From Stereum hirsutum FP-91666 SS1 (lineage: Eukaryota; Basidiomycota; Agaricomycetes; Russulales; Stereaceae), in contig NW_006763141.1 in NCBI RefSeq assembly GCF_000264905.1, positions 22,244 through 86,243 of the forward strand: 64,000 nt of DNA. Direction: 5' to 3'. Below, piece by piece: positions 10,853 to 25,916 of this stretch. Position 1 is the first letter of the stretch; each line of letters starts with the position of its first letter. A model generated the notes under the pieces. That model saw only the letters and a program-made list of their open reading frames with translations. It was not told the DNA's origin and ran no database searches. The translations under genes and the position numbers were made by a program.

Positions 10853-13800
10853 ATGCCGCCCCACGACCCCGAGCCGACGCCCAAGCAGCGCGCACGGGCG
10901 AACACGACGTTCTCCTCCTTCCCCTGGCGCCGTGGCCGCGACTCTGCCGCCAACACCCCCGGCGCAGGAGGCACCCCTTCCTCGCCCTTGTCCAACCACC
11001 TCTCCGTCGACGACCTCCTCACGAACCTCACCCCGCCCGCAGTCCCCTCCCTCGCCACAGCCCGTGCGCTCTCCGTCGCTCTCTCTGCCTGTCCGCCCCC
11101 CGAGAACGTTGCGTCCGTCGTGAACAGCACCTCGCTCATCCCTATCCTCTCCGCTCTCTGTGCGCCGGATCGGCCGCCGTTGCTCAGACAGGCGGGATAT
11201 GAGATTCTCGCATCGTATATGGGCTTGGCGGAGGGCGTCCATCCGTTGAGTACGTCAGACAGACTCACTTTCTTTTCGCTCTTCAACGACGAGTGTGCGG
11301 CGAGCTGGGTGCCGGAGGTGTGGGAGGCGAGGGCGAGGGCGTTGAAGAGTCTGGTGCGCTGTGGCGAGGACATGCTAGGTATCGAATGTCTCGTCATTGG
11401 TATATTGGAGGTATGGCTTGAGGCTGCATACGGTGGTCTGCTCGTGCGGGAGGCTGCAGACCGGACAGAGCGCGAACGCTCCGTCGACTGGCTCGCTGCC
11501 TTCCTCACCGAACTCATGTCTCGCTCGGATACACGGGCACGACTGAGCGAGGCCGATATCGCAGGTGTGCTTGCGTTCTTCGCGTCCATCGTCGAGCGCG
11601 CCCTTGCCCTGCCCTCCGACTGGTTTGGTACTCCCGAACTCCCCACGCAATCGACGACCCCGACCCGACTGACGCACTCGCACCGACGACACCCATCGAG
11701 TGCATCCATCCCGCGGGCATCACCGACGAGCGTAACGCCGCTGACGACAAACCGACGACCCCTCGATATCGCCATCCCGCTCTACCTGGGCCACCTCCAC
11801 GCGCAGATCACCACGCTCTCGCCCGTCCACCTGCAGTCCATCCTGCCCATCCTCTTCCGCGCTCTCGCATTCTACTCGTCCCCGCTGCCCAGACTGTCCA
11901 TCAACGACCCGACGCAGTTCGACGCTCTCCCGCTCGAACGCAAGATCGACGAAGCGCTCAAGCCGCTGCTCAACGGACCGTACACCTCGACCTGCTTCCT
12001 CATCCTCAAACGGCACCTTCTCCCTCCTCCCTCCCTCTCTCACCCCGCTCCAGATCCCGCCTCCCCCTCTATCCCCACCTCCCCACCCGCCTCTCCCAAT
12101 ACCACTCCATCCGCGCCCTCCCTCCGCACCGCCATCCAATCCTCCACCGGCGCCCTCCGCGCCCTCCGTCTTTCCATCCGCCATACCCTCCGCGCCCGTC
12201 TCGCACGCAGCTACATCGCCCGCATGTCCTCCGATTCGTTCACGCATTCGGGTGCTCCGGGCCAGTTGGACTTGAATTTGGAGACGGATTTGATGGAGCA
12301 AGCGTGGGCGAAGGATGAGGTCACCAAGGGCGATTTGGGCAAGGTTGGGAGGGTGTTGAGGCGGGCTGCGGAGGCTTGGGCGGGGGTGCGTTTGGATAAT
12401 GAGGAAGAGGGAGATGTGCAAGCGGAGGACGTGTTGTTGGAGATTGTGGGCGTGTTGAAGGATGTGTTCCAGGAGTATGGTGAGAGGGGGGACAATGAAG
12501 AGGTCGATGAGGAAGAGGCGAATGTCGTTGGCGAGATTTTACAGGCTCTGTGCGGGTATATCGTGCCTCTCAAGTACGTCTTTTTATTTTTCTTACTACG
12601 TTTATATGCTCATATTTTACTTTCAGGGACCAAGACGGCAATCCCTACATCCTCCCTCTAACCCACCCCTCCGAAGCTCGCAACCCCCTCCTCCGCGAAC
12701 TCTCCTCCATCCTCTCCCGAGATCCCTCCCCCGCCATGACCCCCTGCAACCCCCCGCTCTCCTCCCTCCTCCTTTCTATCTCCTCCCACCTCTCCGACGC
12801 AGACACTGCCAAACTTCTCGCCACGATGTATGACCGCACCGAGCTCTTCCCCTCCACTCTCACCTGGTCCACCTCCTGGGCCCTCATCCTCTCCAACACC
12901 AACGATCCGTGCTTATGCTCCGTCAACTCACGACGGCTCACCCGTCGGACGATGTTAGACGCGCTACAGGATACGATCGACGTCGTGAGGGACGTTCCTA
13001 CGCAGCGGGAAGTCTTGGTGGAGATGGTATTGCAGCACTGGAAGGAGATGGACGTCCGGAAGGGCGAGATGGATGGCGGAGAAGTCGTCTGGAATGTCCT
13101 CGCGGACGAAGTCGTTCTAAGACAGGTAGAGTCACAGGAAGATCCCGAAGGGAACCACAGCGACGAAGAGCACGTCAGCGCGTTCATCGACGACGTCCTC
13201 GAGCTCATGACGACCTCGGCAACAGAAGGCGAAGACCTCGATGTCGATTCCGGTCCTACGCCCGCTCCAGCACCCCAAGACGTTCATTCGCCCACCCCAG
13301 GCCCATCCGTTTCCGTCTCTCCTGCGCTTTCTCGCGTTCAATCCATGGACACCGTCAGCCCTCCAAAAGAAAAAGAACAAGGCCTGATCTCGATCTTTTC
13401 TTCTTTCGCCCCATCCAGTCGATCCCACCCGCCTCATCCACCCCCATCCTCCTCGACACCTCTCCCCCTCCCCGATGATGCTGCCTCCGTGCACAGCGTT
13501 CCCCTTCCCAACGTCCTCGAAGGCCTCACATCCACCCCAAGCAGCCTCACCGGCTCCGTCGGCGCCGTCGTCGCCCTGCTACACATCTTCACCCAGCTTT
13601 CGTTCACGCCACATGCGCTCTCCCACGCCAATCGCACCCTCGCCGTCCGCGTCTTTTCCATCCTCGTCTCGTTATTGACCACCGCCAAATCGAGCCTCGC
13701 ACGGCTTACTGTGCTCCAATTCGTCTTTAGGTTAAGGGTGGACAGAGACCATCGGTTGTTTTCGAGTTATCTGCGCTACGACCGTTTCGAGCATATTTCT

Positions 13801-16438
13801 ACTCTCGCCGCGCTCATCGGACGACATATTCCCGAGGGTCAGGGTCATCCAGTCCCCGAGACGACGACGACAGAAGATAACATGCCGCCCGACGTCCTCG
13901 AGGCGTTCAAGAACCGCGCCCGTGCACCGGAGCGAGAAGAACGCCGTAGTTCTCGCGGCAGAGAAGCCAAAACGTCGCATTCACGGTCAAGTCGTTCTCG
14001 TTCGCGCGCCGGCGCGGGTCGAAACCGTCCACCGCCTGTTCCTGTCCCCGATGCGACGACGCACAAAATCAGAAAACCAATCTGGCGTATCCCTGAGCAT
14101 CTGCCGTTTTCGGTCCCCGAGTCTGACACGCCCAGCGACGGATTGATATCCTACGATCCTGACGGACCTGGCGCGCGCGTTATTCTTCCGATCTCGACGT
14201 TGTTGCTCGCGTTTATCGAGATTTTGCAGGCGGAGAAAGACTGGGAGATTTTGAGTTATGTGTTGTGTCATTTGCCTTCGTTGTTGGCGAACAAGCATCT
14301 GTTCTGTGGGCCGAAATCACGGCAGGCGATCTCGAAGCTGACTGATCTGTTATGTACCCGCCTCTCGACGGGCGAGTTGGGGAACATCGCGCATTGGCCG
14401 CCAGGGTTGAAGGCCAGAGACGCGAACGGTCTGGCCTATCACACGCTCTCCATCCTCATCAGCTACCGGAAGTGTTTCGATCCTCAAAAACAGCACATCC
14501 TCGTCGAGGTCTTCATGATCGGTCTCAACGGCCAACAATCCACCATCAAATGCTGCCTACACGCGCTCTCCCTCTCCGCCTTCGAACTCCCCGACTCCAC
14601 CCGTCGTTTCCTCCCCGACATCCTCACCAAGCTCTCCCAGATCATGACGAACGCAACCATCGCCGTACACATCATCGCCCTGCTCGCCATCGTCGGCTCC
14701 CTCCCCGCGCTCTACGCCAACTTCACCGAATCGCACTTCCGGCTCGTCTTCGGCGTCGCATTGCAATACCTCCGCCTACACAACCAACCCGACGAATCCA
14801 GTCCAAACACGTCCTGGGCGCTGTCGCAGCACGTCCGCATCATGTCCTACTACATCCTCTACCTCTGGTTCCTCGCCGTCAAGCTCCCCGACCGCCCAAA
14901 ACACGTGCGGTACATCACGCGACAGCTCCTGCTCGCGAACGAGGGCCGGAAGGATATCGACGAGTTCGCGGAGGTGTGTTTTGATTGGCTTGCGCGATAC
15001 ACGTATTCGTCTGCGGATCCGAGGCCGGCGGACTCGATGTTGAAGGATATGGTGATGAATCCCGCTGATAAACGGCCGGATTCGGAAGTGTTGACGGAGA
15101 AGACGTGGATCGTGGGTACGGCGCTGGTGACGATCAAGACGTTGACGAAGATAGGGTGGATTGAGGTTGTTGCGAGGAGGGCGTCTGGGTTGACGAGGGT
15201 GTTGGCGAGGATCGAGAATTTGCCGATGGTGGGGCCTGGGGACGTCGATCCGGATATGATCTCTGTGCCGGCGGTGTTGGCTATGGATCGCGAGGTTCCT
15301 CCTGCTGAGGGTGAGGCTGAGGGAGAAGACAGAAGGGAAGAGCGGGAGTTGTATCAGGTGAGTGTTGCATGTTATGTTCGACAGAGCTGGTGTGTATCAC
15401 GCTTCGCTTTTCGTTATTTAGGAAGTGTTGCGGACTCTGTATCCCACCACAGAGGAGCCCAGTAACACGGAAGATGCTGCGTCGAAACCGGATCCTATCA
15501 CAGGTTATGTCTGGCAAGGCCAAGCTCCGTCTCAGCGTCGAAAAGAGGTCGCCATCGATCCGTCGTACTTCGCGCTGCAGCTCACGCCCTACCCGGACAA
15601 GTACGATTCCCGCCAACGTGCAAAAGTCGTGGACTCTCCCGGTCTGCCTATGCTCATTCGAACGTTGGACCGGATGCCCGTCATCGACACGCATTCGGTG
15701 GGCGTGATGTACGTCGCGCCAGGCCAGACGAAAGAGCACGAGATCCTGGCGAACACACATGGTTCCCCGGCGTACTCCCGCTTCCTCGAGGGACTCGGCA
15801 GATTGATCAATCTCCGTGGTCAAAAGGACGTTTATGCTGGTGGACTCGATCCAGCGGAAGACGGCGAGTACGCGTACGCGTGGTGGGACGATATCGGCCA
15901 GGTGCTCTACCACACCGCGACGCTCATGCCGTCCCATCCGCACGATCCACAGTGCACGTTCAAGAAACGGCACATCGGGAACGACTATGTGCGTATCGTC
16001 TGGAACGACTCTGGCCTGCCGTACAAGTTCGACACGCTCGCGACCCAGTTCCAATTCGTCAACATCGTCATCGAGCCGCACTCGCTCGGCGCCATCGCAG
16101 CCTTTTCGAATAATCTGCACGAGAACGAGTATTTCAGGGTCACCGTCCAGCGCGCTCCAGGCATGACCGAGTTCACGCCCGTGGGGAACTTCAAGCTGAT
16201 CTCCGCAGAGAACCTGCCTCTGTACGTCAGGCAGCTCAGTCTGCTCTCCGAATGGTTCGCGGTGGTCTTTCAGGGTACGAACCAGGACACGTCCAGAATC
16301 GAGGTGCCCACGAATTGGAGATCGAGGCTGCAGGCGATCAAGAGGTTCAAAGAGAAGATACCGGCGCCTGAACGGTTTGAGCGGGTGGAGGGCGTTATGG
16401 GCCAGGAGCCCTATAGGGACTTCACGCTCGCGTTCTGA
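10853..16438 (+). CDS. TSC2: Tuberin homologue, GTPase-activating protein for Rheb
   Basis: Tuberin is the catalytic subunit of the TSC complex, which switches Rheb off and so restrains TORC1. Three exons (10853-12573, 12627-15357, 15422-16438) give 1822 aa. The ATG at 10853 is the first in frame; the frame opens a little upstream from a TTG. Residues 1-1450 are helical-repeat-like with Ser/Pro-rich inserts (about 380-420 and 720-860), matching the HEAT and tuberin-type regions. The RapGAP domain lies at about 1560-1780: LIRTLDRMPVIDTHSVGV, then KKRHIGNDYVRIVWNDSG, where the Asn of HIGND corresponds to the catalytic asparagine thumb of TSC2/Rap GAPs, and FQFVNIVIEPHSLG. Length matches the human protein (about 1800 aa). 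No frameshift was found. It is convergent with the resolvase gene downstream. A Ral-GAP alpha relative is the main alternative, but motif order and size favour TSC2. Confidence 0.9.
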
Positions 16439-17016
16439 GGAGCATCAGGTTCGTTTTTCTGATTTCGTTGTGGATGTTGTACACATATACCTTTCGATCT
16501 TCATCCTTCGTGTCTCTTTTTGTTCAAGGTCCCTTCACCCGCTGTCTTTCTAGTCTCGCTCTTGTATTACCCTTCGCCCTTTCCGCCTTTGTATGGAATC
16601 CTTCGCATTCTTCATCTTCGATTTTACTTACTTCTGGTTTGATTGTTCCGATATCTCGTTTCGCGTTTCGTTCGGTCTTCGCTTTTCTTTTTTTTCCTTC
16701 CTTCCTTACGAGCCCTACGGTTTCGTCAGGAAACCCCGTCATCATTCACTCACGCCATACGTTGTACTCGCATCTACTTATCTACCACACACCCACACAC
16801 ACACACACAAAAATCTGTCAGACAATCCTGTAATGATCACGCACAGTTCATCATCCCATACATAACGAAAATATTCGAAACGTTCCAGCGTTGTACAGAG
16901 CAGGCGTACATGGTATAGTATGATGATGGAAGCCTTCATAATTGAGACAAGCACCAGCCTAAATATAAGAGATCCACCGGGAAAGCCACAATATAGAGGA
17001 TACATTCTCCTTCACA
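16439..17016. other. Convergent 3' intergenic region
   Basis: This 578-bp stretch separates the stop codons of TSC2 (plus) and the resolvase (minus). It is T-rich on the TSC2 side and has a short CA microsatellite at about 16794-16809. It presumably holds both 3' ends. No gene is seen. Confidence 0.5.
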
Positions 17017-20000
17017 TCAGGTCAAATCAATCACTTCCTCCGACGTCCTGGCCTTGCTCCCCCGAACGGACGTTTGCGATCCAGCCGAGCCTGAAGACCC
17101 GCTTGCAGTCGACAGTGCCTGCCTGGCTCGCAGGAGCGGAGGGACGCTCGATCTTAAGATTGTTGAACTCTTCGCTGGAGGTACCTTTGTTGATAGAAGG
17201 GCCACAGGCCGACGAGGTGTCTGCTCGGTCTCCGAATCGCTACTACTGCTGGAGATGGAGATGACGGAGTCGTTCCCAGGACTCGTAATCACAGGCATAG
17301 GCCGTTTGTTCACGTTCGTACGCGATCCCTGCATCCGGGGAGGTGTCGATCCAACGCGTCTAAACGGTCGTCTGACGTCGCTGGCGTTGTCTACAGGAGA
17401 TAAAGGCTCGTAAGGCTTTATCTTCCTGGGCGACGTATGTTCCTTCGACCGTCTCTGAGTCTTCCTCGCATCGCTGACAATTTCGATGCTCGTATCCGAT
17501 CCAGAGCTTCCCCCCTCTCCTTCATGAGCGCTGTCGTCCTCCAAAATCAGGCTCAAGGTCGCCTTCCTCTTCCCGGGAGACGCACTTCCCACTTTGTCCG
17601 GAAAGTCAAAGGAATCATCCGAGCTGTCCCCACCGCCCTTGTCCGAAGCATCCGAAAGGCTCATAGGGAAAGGCCGTAGTGTTGGCGCACTGATCGTGCG
17701 TCCAAAAGTACGTTCTGAGTGGTGTTTAGGGATATCGTGGTGCTCCGTCGGAGCCGCATACGGAATTCGTGACACATCGCGGGTTGGGAGAGGTTGGGAG
17801 GATGAAGGACCTTCGAGGGGTGAGGGTTCAGAGTCCGAGTCGGAGGATACTTCGATGACTGAAGGGACTTTGTGCAAGGGTGCTTGCGTTGGACGTGGTA
17901 GGAGCCGCGTAGATGGGGTTGGGACGGTATCTTCGTGGACCGTAGGTAAAGCTACGGCAGATCGAGCATCAGCCTTACCCTTGCCCTTTGCTGGAGCTCG
18001 AGTCTTTTTGGCTACACCGTAGAACGATTTGACAGTAGTGGACTGCCGCTCGCTGACCTTGACCGCTGTCATCGATTTCGTCGTGATGTCGGTCGTCGAA
18101 GTAGTCGAAAGAGTGGTCTTGCTTGTGGACCGCGATGTCGAAGTGATCCGCGACATTTCGTCTAGCTCCTCTAACGGGAACGGCGCGAGCGTTACCTTGC
18201 TCGAAGAGGCCACGGGCGGAGGAGTTCCTTCCTCCTGCTCTTCCTCGGCCGTATCCTCCAGAGGAAACGGTGCAGCGGACGCAGGTTGCTTCTTCCGTCG
18301 AGTCGTCGTCGTCGCCGTCTTCTTCGGGGCCTTCGCTTTGACACCAGCAGCTCGTCCCGGGGGCTTGTTCTTCTTCGCCTTCTTCGCCTCTTCCTTTGCG
18401 TTGTACTCCTCCACCAGATCGGGCCTCGCTAGCGTAACGATAGTAGCAGGCATCCACACCCTCAAGCCCGCATCCGGATCGCTCGGTTCCTTCTTCTTTT
18501 TCCTCTTCGCAGGAGTTTCTTCGTCGTCTTCATCATCGTCGTCGAAATCGGATAGGTTGACGTCGTAGGTCGTATCGACCGGTGTCCGGGTTCCCTGCAG
18601 GCCCGATGAGACGAGCTTGACCAGTTGTGCCGGTGCAATTTCCAGCCTATACTCCAGCAAACTGTCGGTAGATGCGTGACACCTCGTGGAATGGATCTTC
18701 ACAATCACGTCCTTTACCAGCCCCGAGAACATATGCCTAGTCGCCGAGCTCCTCTTCCCCTCGTCGTCGTCGAGCACGGCACGTCTCATGATACGAAACA
18801 CGGCGCCTGGCCATAGAACGCGACTAAATCGTTCGAGGATGATGTCCTTGAGACCCCACTCGAAGTGAAGTTCGCAAACGTGACCGATTTGGCCTAGGTC
18901 TGGTTCGTCGGCCCATTGTGGTGGTTGATGCTGAGTTCGAGAATGGGTCTTCGAGGTGATAGGGTTTGTGTATGAGCGAAGAATAGAAATATCAGGAAAG
19001 GTGTTGCCAACAGCTTTGACTAATGAGGGCCTCTTTGACGGTAAGTAGCCGGACGCATTAGTCTTGAGCTCCTCTCGCAACGACTGACGCCACCCGACCA
19101 AAAAATCCTGGAGGGCATTGTCGTCCATGGATCTAGCAGCTTGAAGTAATTGGTCGCCCAAACCGCACCGAGCGAGACCATGAGAGAACCCGGGCCCACA
19201 ACCAGTCACGCCAGCTTGGTGATAGTCGCCTCCACTGAGGAGAGCAATGAGGATCATTCCGCCACGAGAAAGATTGATAGACGGATGTCGCGATATCGCG
19301 TCCGAACGGTATACAGCGGTGTGGTTTCCGTCTTCGAGGCCGTCTGAGTTCTTGGTGGAATGAGATTTGTTTCCCGACAGTTTCTTGCTCGAACTGTCAT
19401 GTATCTGGGTCAGTACAGCTGGGCGGTAAATGAGTGAAGGTCTCTGACTTGCGAATGACCATTGTGGCACCAAAGAGGAAGTTATCAACGTCGTCGGACC
19501 AGACAGCATCTATGACGCCAGTTTCGTTGAGATACGCGAGTTCGGCTTCAGCTTCACCAGGAGCCTGTCGTCAATTAGTTCGGCCGTTCAGTCACTTCCA
19601 AAGGCTGGTCAATGCGCACTCACCATCCGCCATTCAAACCCAAAAGCTTTAATCATGCCCTTCATCGAGTCCACCATCCAATGCTTGTTTTCTCTCGATA
19701 TTCTCTTCCCTCGCTTCTCCTCTGGTCTTAGTGGACCATCGAATACGAACACGGGCAAAAACGGCTTGTCCAGCAGCTGTCGACAGCACCGAAAGAACAA
19801 CGTCCTCAACTCGGGGTTCTCCCCTTCTTTACCCCATTTTGAGTGATAGAACCATATAGAGGCATCGACGCCGACTCTGAGAGCCCTCCTCCCAGACTTG
19901 TTCGCCTCGAAGCCCTCTGTGACGGCAAGGTGTGTGAGGGAGTATGTTTCGCCTGCTGGACGTAGCAGCTATGTTACGAAGTGTACCGTCAGCAATAAAT

Positions 20001-20050
20001 TGAATCCAGAAATCGTACGCACTTACATCCCATAGTCCGGGAACGCCCAT
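17017..20050 (-). CDS. GEN1: GEN1/Yen1-type Holliday-junction resolvase (XPG/Rad2 family)
   Basis: Enzymes of this family cut four-way DNA junctions symmetrically late in the cell cycle. Four exons keep frame: 20050-20027 (MGVPGLWD), 19968-19624, 19564-19449 and 19393-17017, giving 953 aa. The N-region holds the invariant MGVPGLWD start and the metal-binding Asp in VGVDAS (about 43). The I-region holds PGEAEAELAYL (Glu 127, 129) and WSDDVDNFLFG (Asp 147, 148, 150). GGDY (Asp about 218) opens the helix-hairpin-helix segment GVTGCGPGFSHGLARCGLG. Residues about 490-950 are disordered, with acidic and basic runs and many Ser-Pro/Thr-Pro sites, consistent with cell-cycle phosphorylation and nuclear import as in yeast Yen1. 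FEN1 and EXO1 are less likely because of size and motif spacing. Gene-name choice between GEN1 and YEN1 is nomenclatural. Confidence 0.88.
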
Positions 20051-21571
20051 CAGTTATCCAAGAAAGTAGATCTGTACAGATGAGAGGGAGAAGATGAAAG
20101 AATAGTGAACGTCAGTGGCAGCCGCCGACATTGGGATCTCCGCGCGTATCGATCACGTGATCGTGTTCGGAAGATAATGTCAACAAAATCATTTTCCGGG
20201 ACAATACTTCTTCCCCTTTTCCACGCTTCCTTCCCTCCACGAAGATCGGAGCAGAATTTAGATATTTTCAAGAGTACCTCTCACACAACGTACATACTGT
20301 ACTACAAACAGCATCTTTGGAACACATATCCCACCAACTTGCCACCAACGGACTCTCAGCTTAGACAGTCAACTTGACAATCTCTCCCACCGTGATGTGG
20401 CTCCTTGGTTGCTCCCTTCCTCGGTGGGCCGATAGTGTTAGCAAGCGGTCCAAGACGATTGAGTATGTTCTAGCAGTGGCAGAGCCTGCATATTTTATGA
20501 TGAGAGGGTAGAGTGTCAGTCGCGCTTGTGACAGAAGAAAATAAGGGTGAAAAGAGAGAGGCCATGATGACGAAGAGGAACATGCAAGAATATGCTCATA
20601 GGAAACGAAGACAGCATCAGAATGGAAAGAATCGCCCATGCAGTATGTGTAACCGAAGCTTCAGACCGGGTACTAATCTGCTACTTTTTGAAACCCAAAC
20701 TGCTGCCTTTTGAAACCCAAACAAAAACATGATGAACGTAGATCTGCGAGCCGAAGGATCGGTCCGACCGAAAGCGGCCATACGATTGATATCATCCCCA
20801 TATGCTTGACGAGGGTCCTCACGATTCGCGATTCGCTTCCAGCAAAAGACGTAGACACTGTCGGTTCGAACGTATGTGGTGCCAGCCGATTCACGGATCT
20901 ATCTTGGACTTTGTACGTTCATTGCTGGATTTATGCCCCCGCATTGGCGTACTCTTGGTAGACATATCGCCCTGAATGAATTTCGTCGACGCAAGACAAA
21001 CCACATCAGTGCAGAGGGTCGAGGGAAGCTTGAATAAGACAAGTATGGTTCAGCATGGTCCCGACATACCGCAATAGACCCACAATCACAGAGCGATAAA
21101 GGCATCAACATAAGTGCCTATGCCACATCGAGAACAATGTCAAAAAGCGGGTAAAGTGTGTGGCAAAGGGGGTGTTAGGCGAGCGTCCATGATTCGTGGT
21201 GTTATACGAATCTGTACTCTCCAAGACCGGATGGGCCTCAGTTCTGGAGGGTGCCTCTGAGAGACCGGTCAGACAACGAAGCATGTACCCTTGCAAATTG
21301 ACGCTGAGGTCACGACTGACGATGGCTGTTTGTTACACGAAATCGCGCTGCCAAGTCTAACACAGCCTGATACGGACAGCAGGGTGGCCGTGCGAGACAC
21401 GCATCGGAAGAACAGGAGTGTCAAAGAATCATGCGTATGGAGCGCATGGTGACATTGAGCCTGATGTGCTGGCGAAAAGATGATGAAGAGAGCGCGGGTG
21501 AAGAGGCAAGAGCTGACGTGGCATACGTGGCCCAAACAGCGATTCCAAAGGTTCAAGTCGTCAGAACTTGA
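20051..21571. other. Intergenic interval without a supported gene
   Basis: The 5' side of the resolvase promoter lies at the left. A 92-codon minus-strand frame at 20639-20361 ends GSATARTYSIVLDRL...VKLTV with a plausible intron acceptor inside, but I cannot recognise it or complete it upstream. At about 20690-20722 the motif TTTGAAACCCAAAC occurs twice in tandem. The rest shows no coding signal. Confidence 0.4.
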
Positions 21572-22138
21572 CAGCTGTTTGCGAAATCGTAGACCGCTCG
21601 CGAAAAACGACGTTCAACCAAGAAGGCAAGTAGCCCCACAGCGACGCTTCTGCCGTCTTGGATTCGCGGATGCCGAGTGTGGCGATCCCTTTGTGGCTCC
21701 CTCAAATCAACGTAGCGGATGCCAGATGCGATGACCAAAGTTAATCGTGCTGATAATTTGAGATCAGCTTACCCTGCTACTGTTGAGAGGTTACCTGCAT
21801 TTTCCTCAGCCAGTATAAGCACTCGTTGCCAGAGCTCTGGCAAGTTTCGGGACCAACCTCAGGCTAACGAGATAATGATAACAGAAGTCTATGCATTTCT
21901 CTTACTACACGGATATACTGGCTCTTGGCTAGCAGCCCATTTTTGCACAGTGAGTATCAAAAGAACAATCTGCAATAAAAGAGTGCAGGACCGCACGATA
22001 GCTAAGTGACAGGGCCACAATACGCCTGACGATCCTCGTCCGGCGCCACGCCGCTCGGCAGAAGTCGTTGTGGAGCCAATTTCCTTCTTCACATGAGCGT
22101 CGTTTTCTACGAGCGGTCTACAATTTCGCAAACAGCTG
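21572..22138. mobile_element. MITE-like element with long terminal inverted repeats
   Basis: The left end starts CAGCTGTTTGCGAAAT (21572) and the right end finishes with its reverse complement (22138). Similarity continues inward with some mismatches for about 85 bp on each side, through GTAGACCGCTCG, AAAACGACG, AAGAAGG and CTTCTGCCG. The enclosed 567 bp has no meaningful ORF. The first six bases CAGCTG are themselves a palindrome. I could not define a target-site duplication, so the superfamily is open. It sits about 170 bp upstream of the BiP promoter elements. Confidence 0.65.
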
Positions 22139-22307
22139 GAATGCTTCAATGAATTTATACGGTTGGAAAGACCGTTCGAAGGCAAAGAGCTTTGTGTTCC
22201 ACGATTCACAAAGGAGAAGAGGAAAAGGATTGGGATGAACGTTGTTTGCAAGGAAAATGGAAGAAAGAGCGAGAAAGGACGAGCGTGGGAAGGAATACTG
22301 CGAAGGT

Positions 22308-22352
22308 TGACGTGGCGGATGCGACGTGGCAAGCGACGCGTCGATATATAAA
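22308..22352 (+). promoter_or_regulatory. BiP promoter: UPR-like elements and TATA box
   Basis: TGACGTGG at 22308-22315 matches the XBP1/ATF6-type unfolded-protein-response core. A second GACGTGGC follows at 22323-22330, and a TATA box TATATAAA lies at 22345-22352, about 130 bp before the start codon. The arrangement fits an ER-stress-inducible chaperone promoter. Function is inferred from consensus and position only. Confidence 0.6.
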
Positions 22353-22483
22353 GTCGACCGCCAGCGTTTCGCACAAGTCGTATTTACCACCTCCCTCAAC
22401 ATCCTCTCCTCCTTCCGCCGTCGTCGCCGTCTCCCGCGTACTTTCATCACCGTCTTTTACGCTTAACGACCGCGCACCACACA

Positions 22484-25059
<2,576 letters not shown>

Positions 25060-25916
25060 TTGGTGTGTGCGTATTTTTGAGGGGGTGCTCGGTATGGATT
25101 TGTTTGGGTACATTCAAGTAATTAGAAAGCACTCGTATTGGTTTCTTATTTGCATCATGTCTATGTGTGATCTGAGTTTGTGTGACCATAAGCATGAGTG
25201 AATATAGGTCTAGGTAACATGTTGGACTTGTCATCCTCGAGCGATGCGGTCTTCGTCAACAAACCCCGCCCTTGTGGCGCAGGCGAGCATTTTCACACGC
25301 TTGATCCGCAGGAACGATCTGTGTGGCGCAAGCCACTTTCAACCTCGAACCCTAAGGTACTCGCGCCAGCCGTCACCGTCCCCCCGTGTTCAGAGACGGT
25401 CACCAGTCTACTCGAACCCGCACTCGTCACGATTTTTACGACGCGTTCTCAATTGGAAACACTATCACGGCCAGGCCATCGACCAAAGCGAGTGAGTGGG
25501 ACTATTTTCACTGTGATATTCCACCCCCAACACACCGTTCCCATTCTCAGAGTCCTGCAGGCCTTAGACTCGAACATACTGGACTGCGGTGACTGGAAAC
25601 CCCGTCCTTGTGACGTCGTCAACGAAGAACAGGCGTGAACTTGAAGGATAGATGCGCGGAACCAACGGTGTCATCTTTCGCGACAGAAGGTAGGTACACC
25701 TATACATAGTCCAGAATCGGAAACATGATCTCATACACGCAACCGCTCGATGCCACGTCTCATCGTCACTTAGAAAGTGGAATTGTTCTATGGATGTGAT
25801 ATGTCATTCATCACGCGTTGGGGCGATTTGTCTAGAAACCATACCTTGTATGTCGCAGACTCCGTGGCAGTGTCGTCTCCGGTCCCTTCGCTCCCCTGCG
25901 GTATCTTTAGGACTAT
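25060..25916. other. Intergenic interval without a supported gene
   Basis: This 857-bp stretch lies between BiP and the 3' end of the DUF6534 gene. It contains plus-strand open frames (about 25198-25638) without recognisable motifs, introns or a convincing start, which I treat as chance. A repeated AACCCCGYCCTTGTG motif occurs near 25260 and 25597. Confidence 0.4.

Noticed and set aside
11720..12421. Long minus-strand frame antisense to TSC2
   Set aside because: Gly/Arg-rich shadow of a high-GC coding region; no motif and no splice support.
25198..25638. Plus-strand frame of 146 codons after BiP
   Set aside because: No family resemblance, no introns and an ordinary composition; most likely chance.
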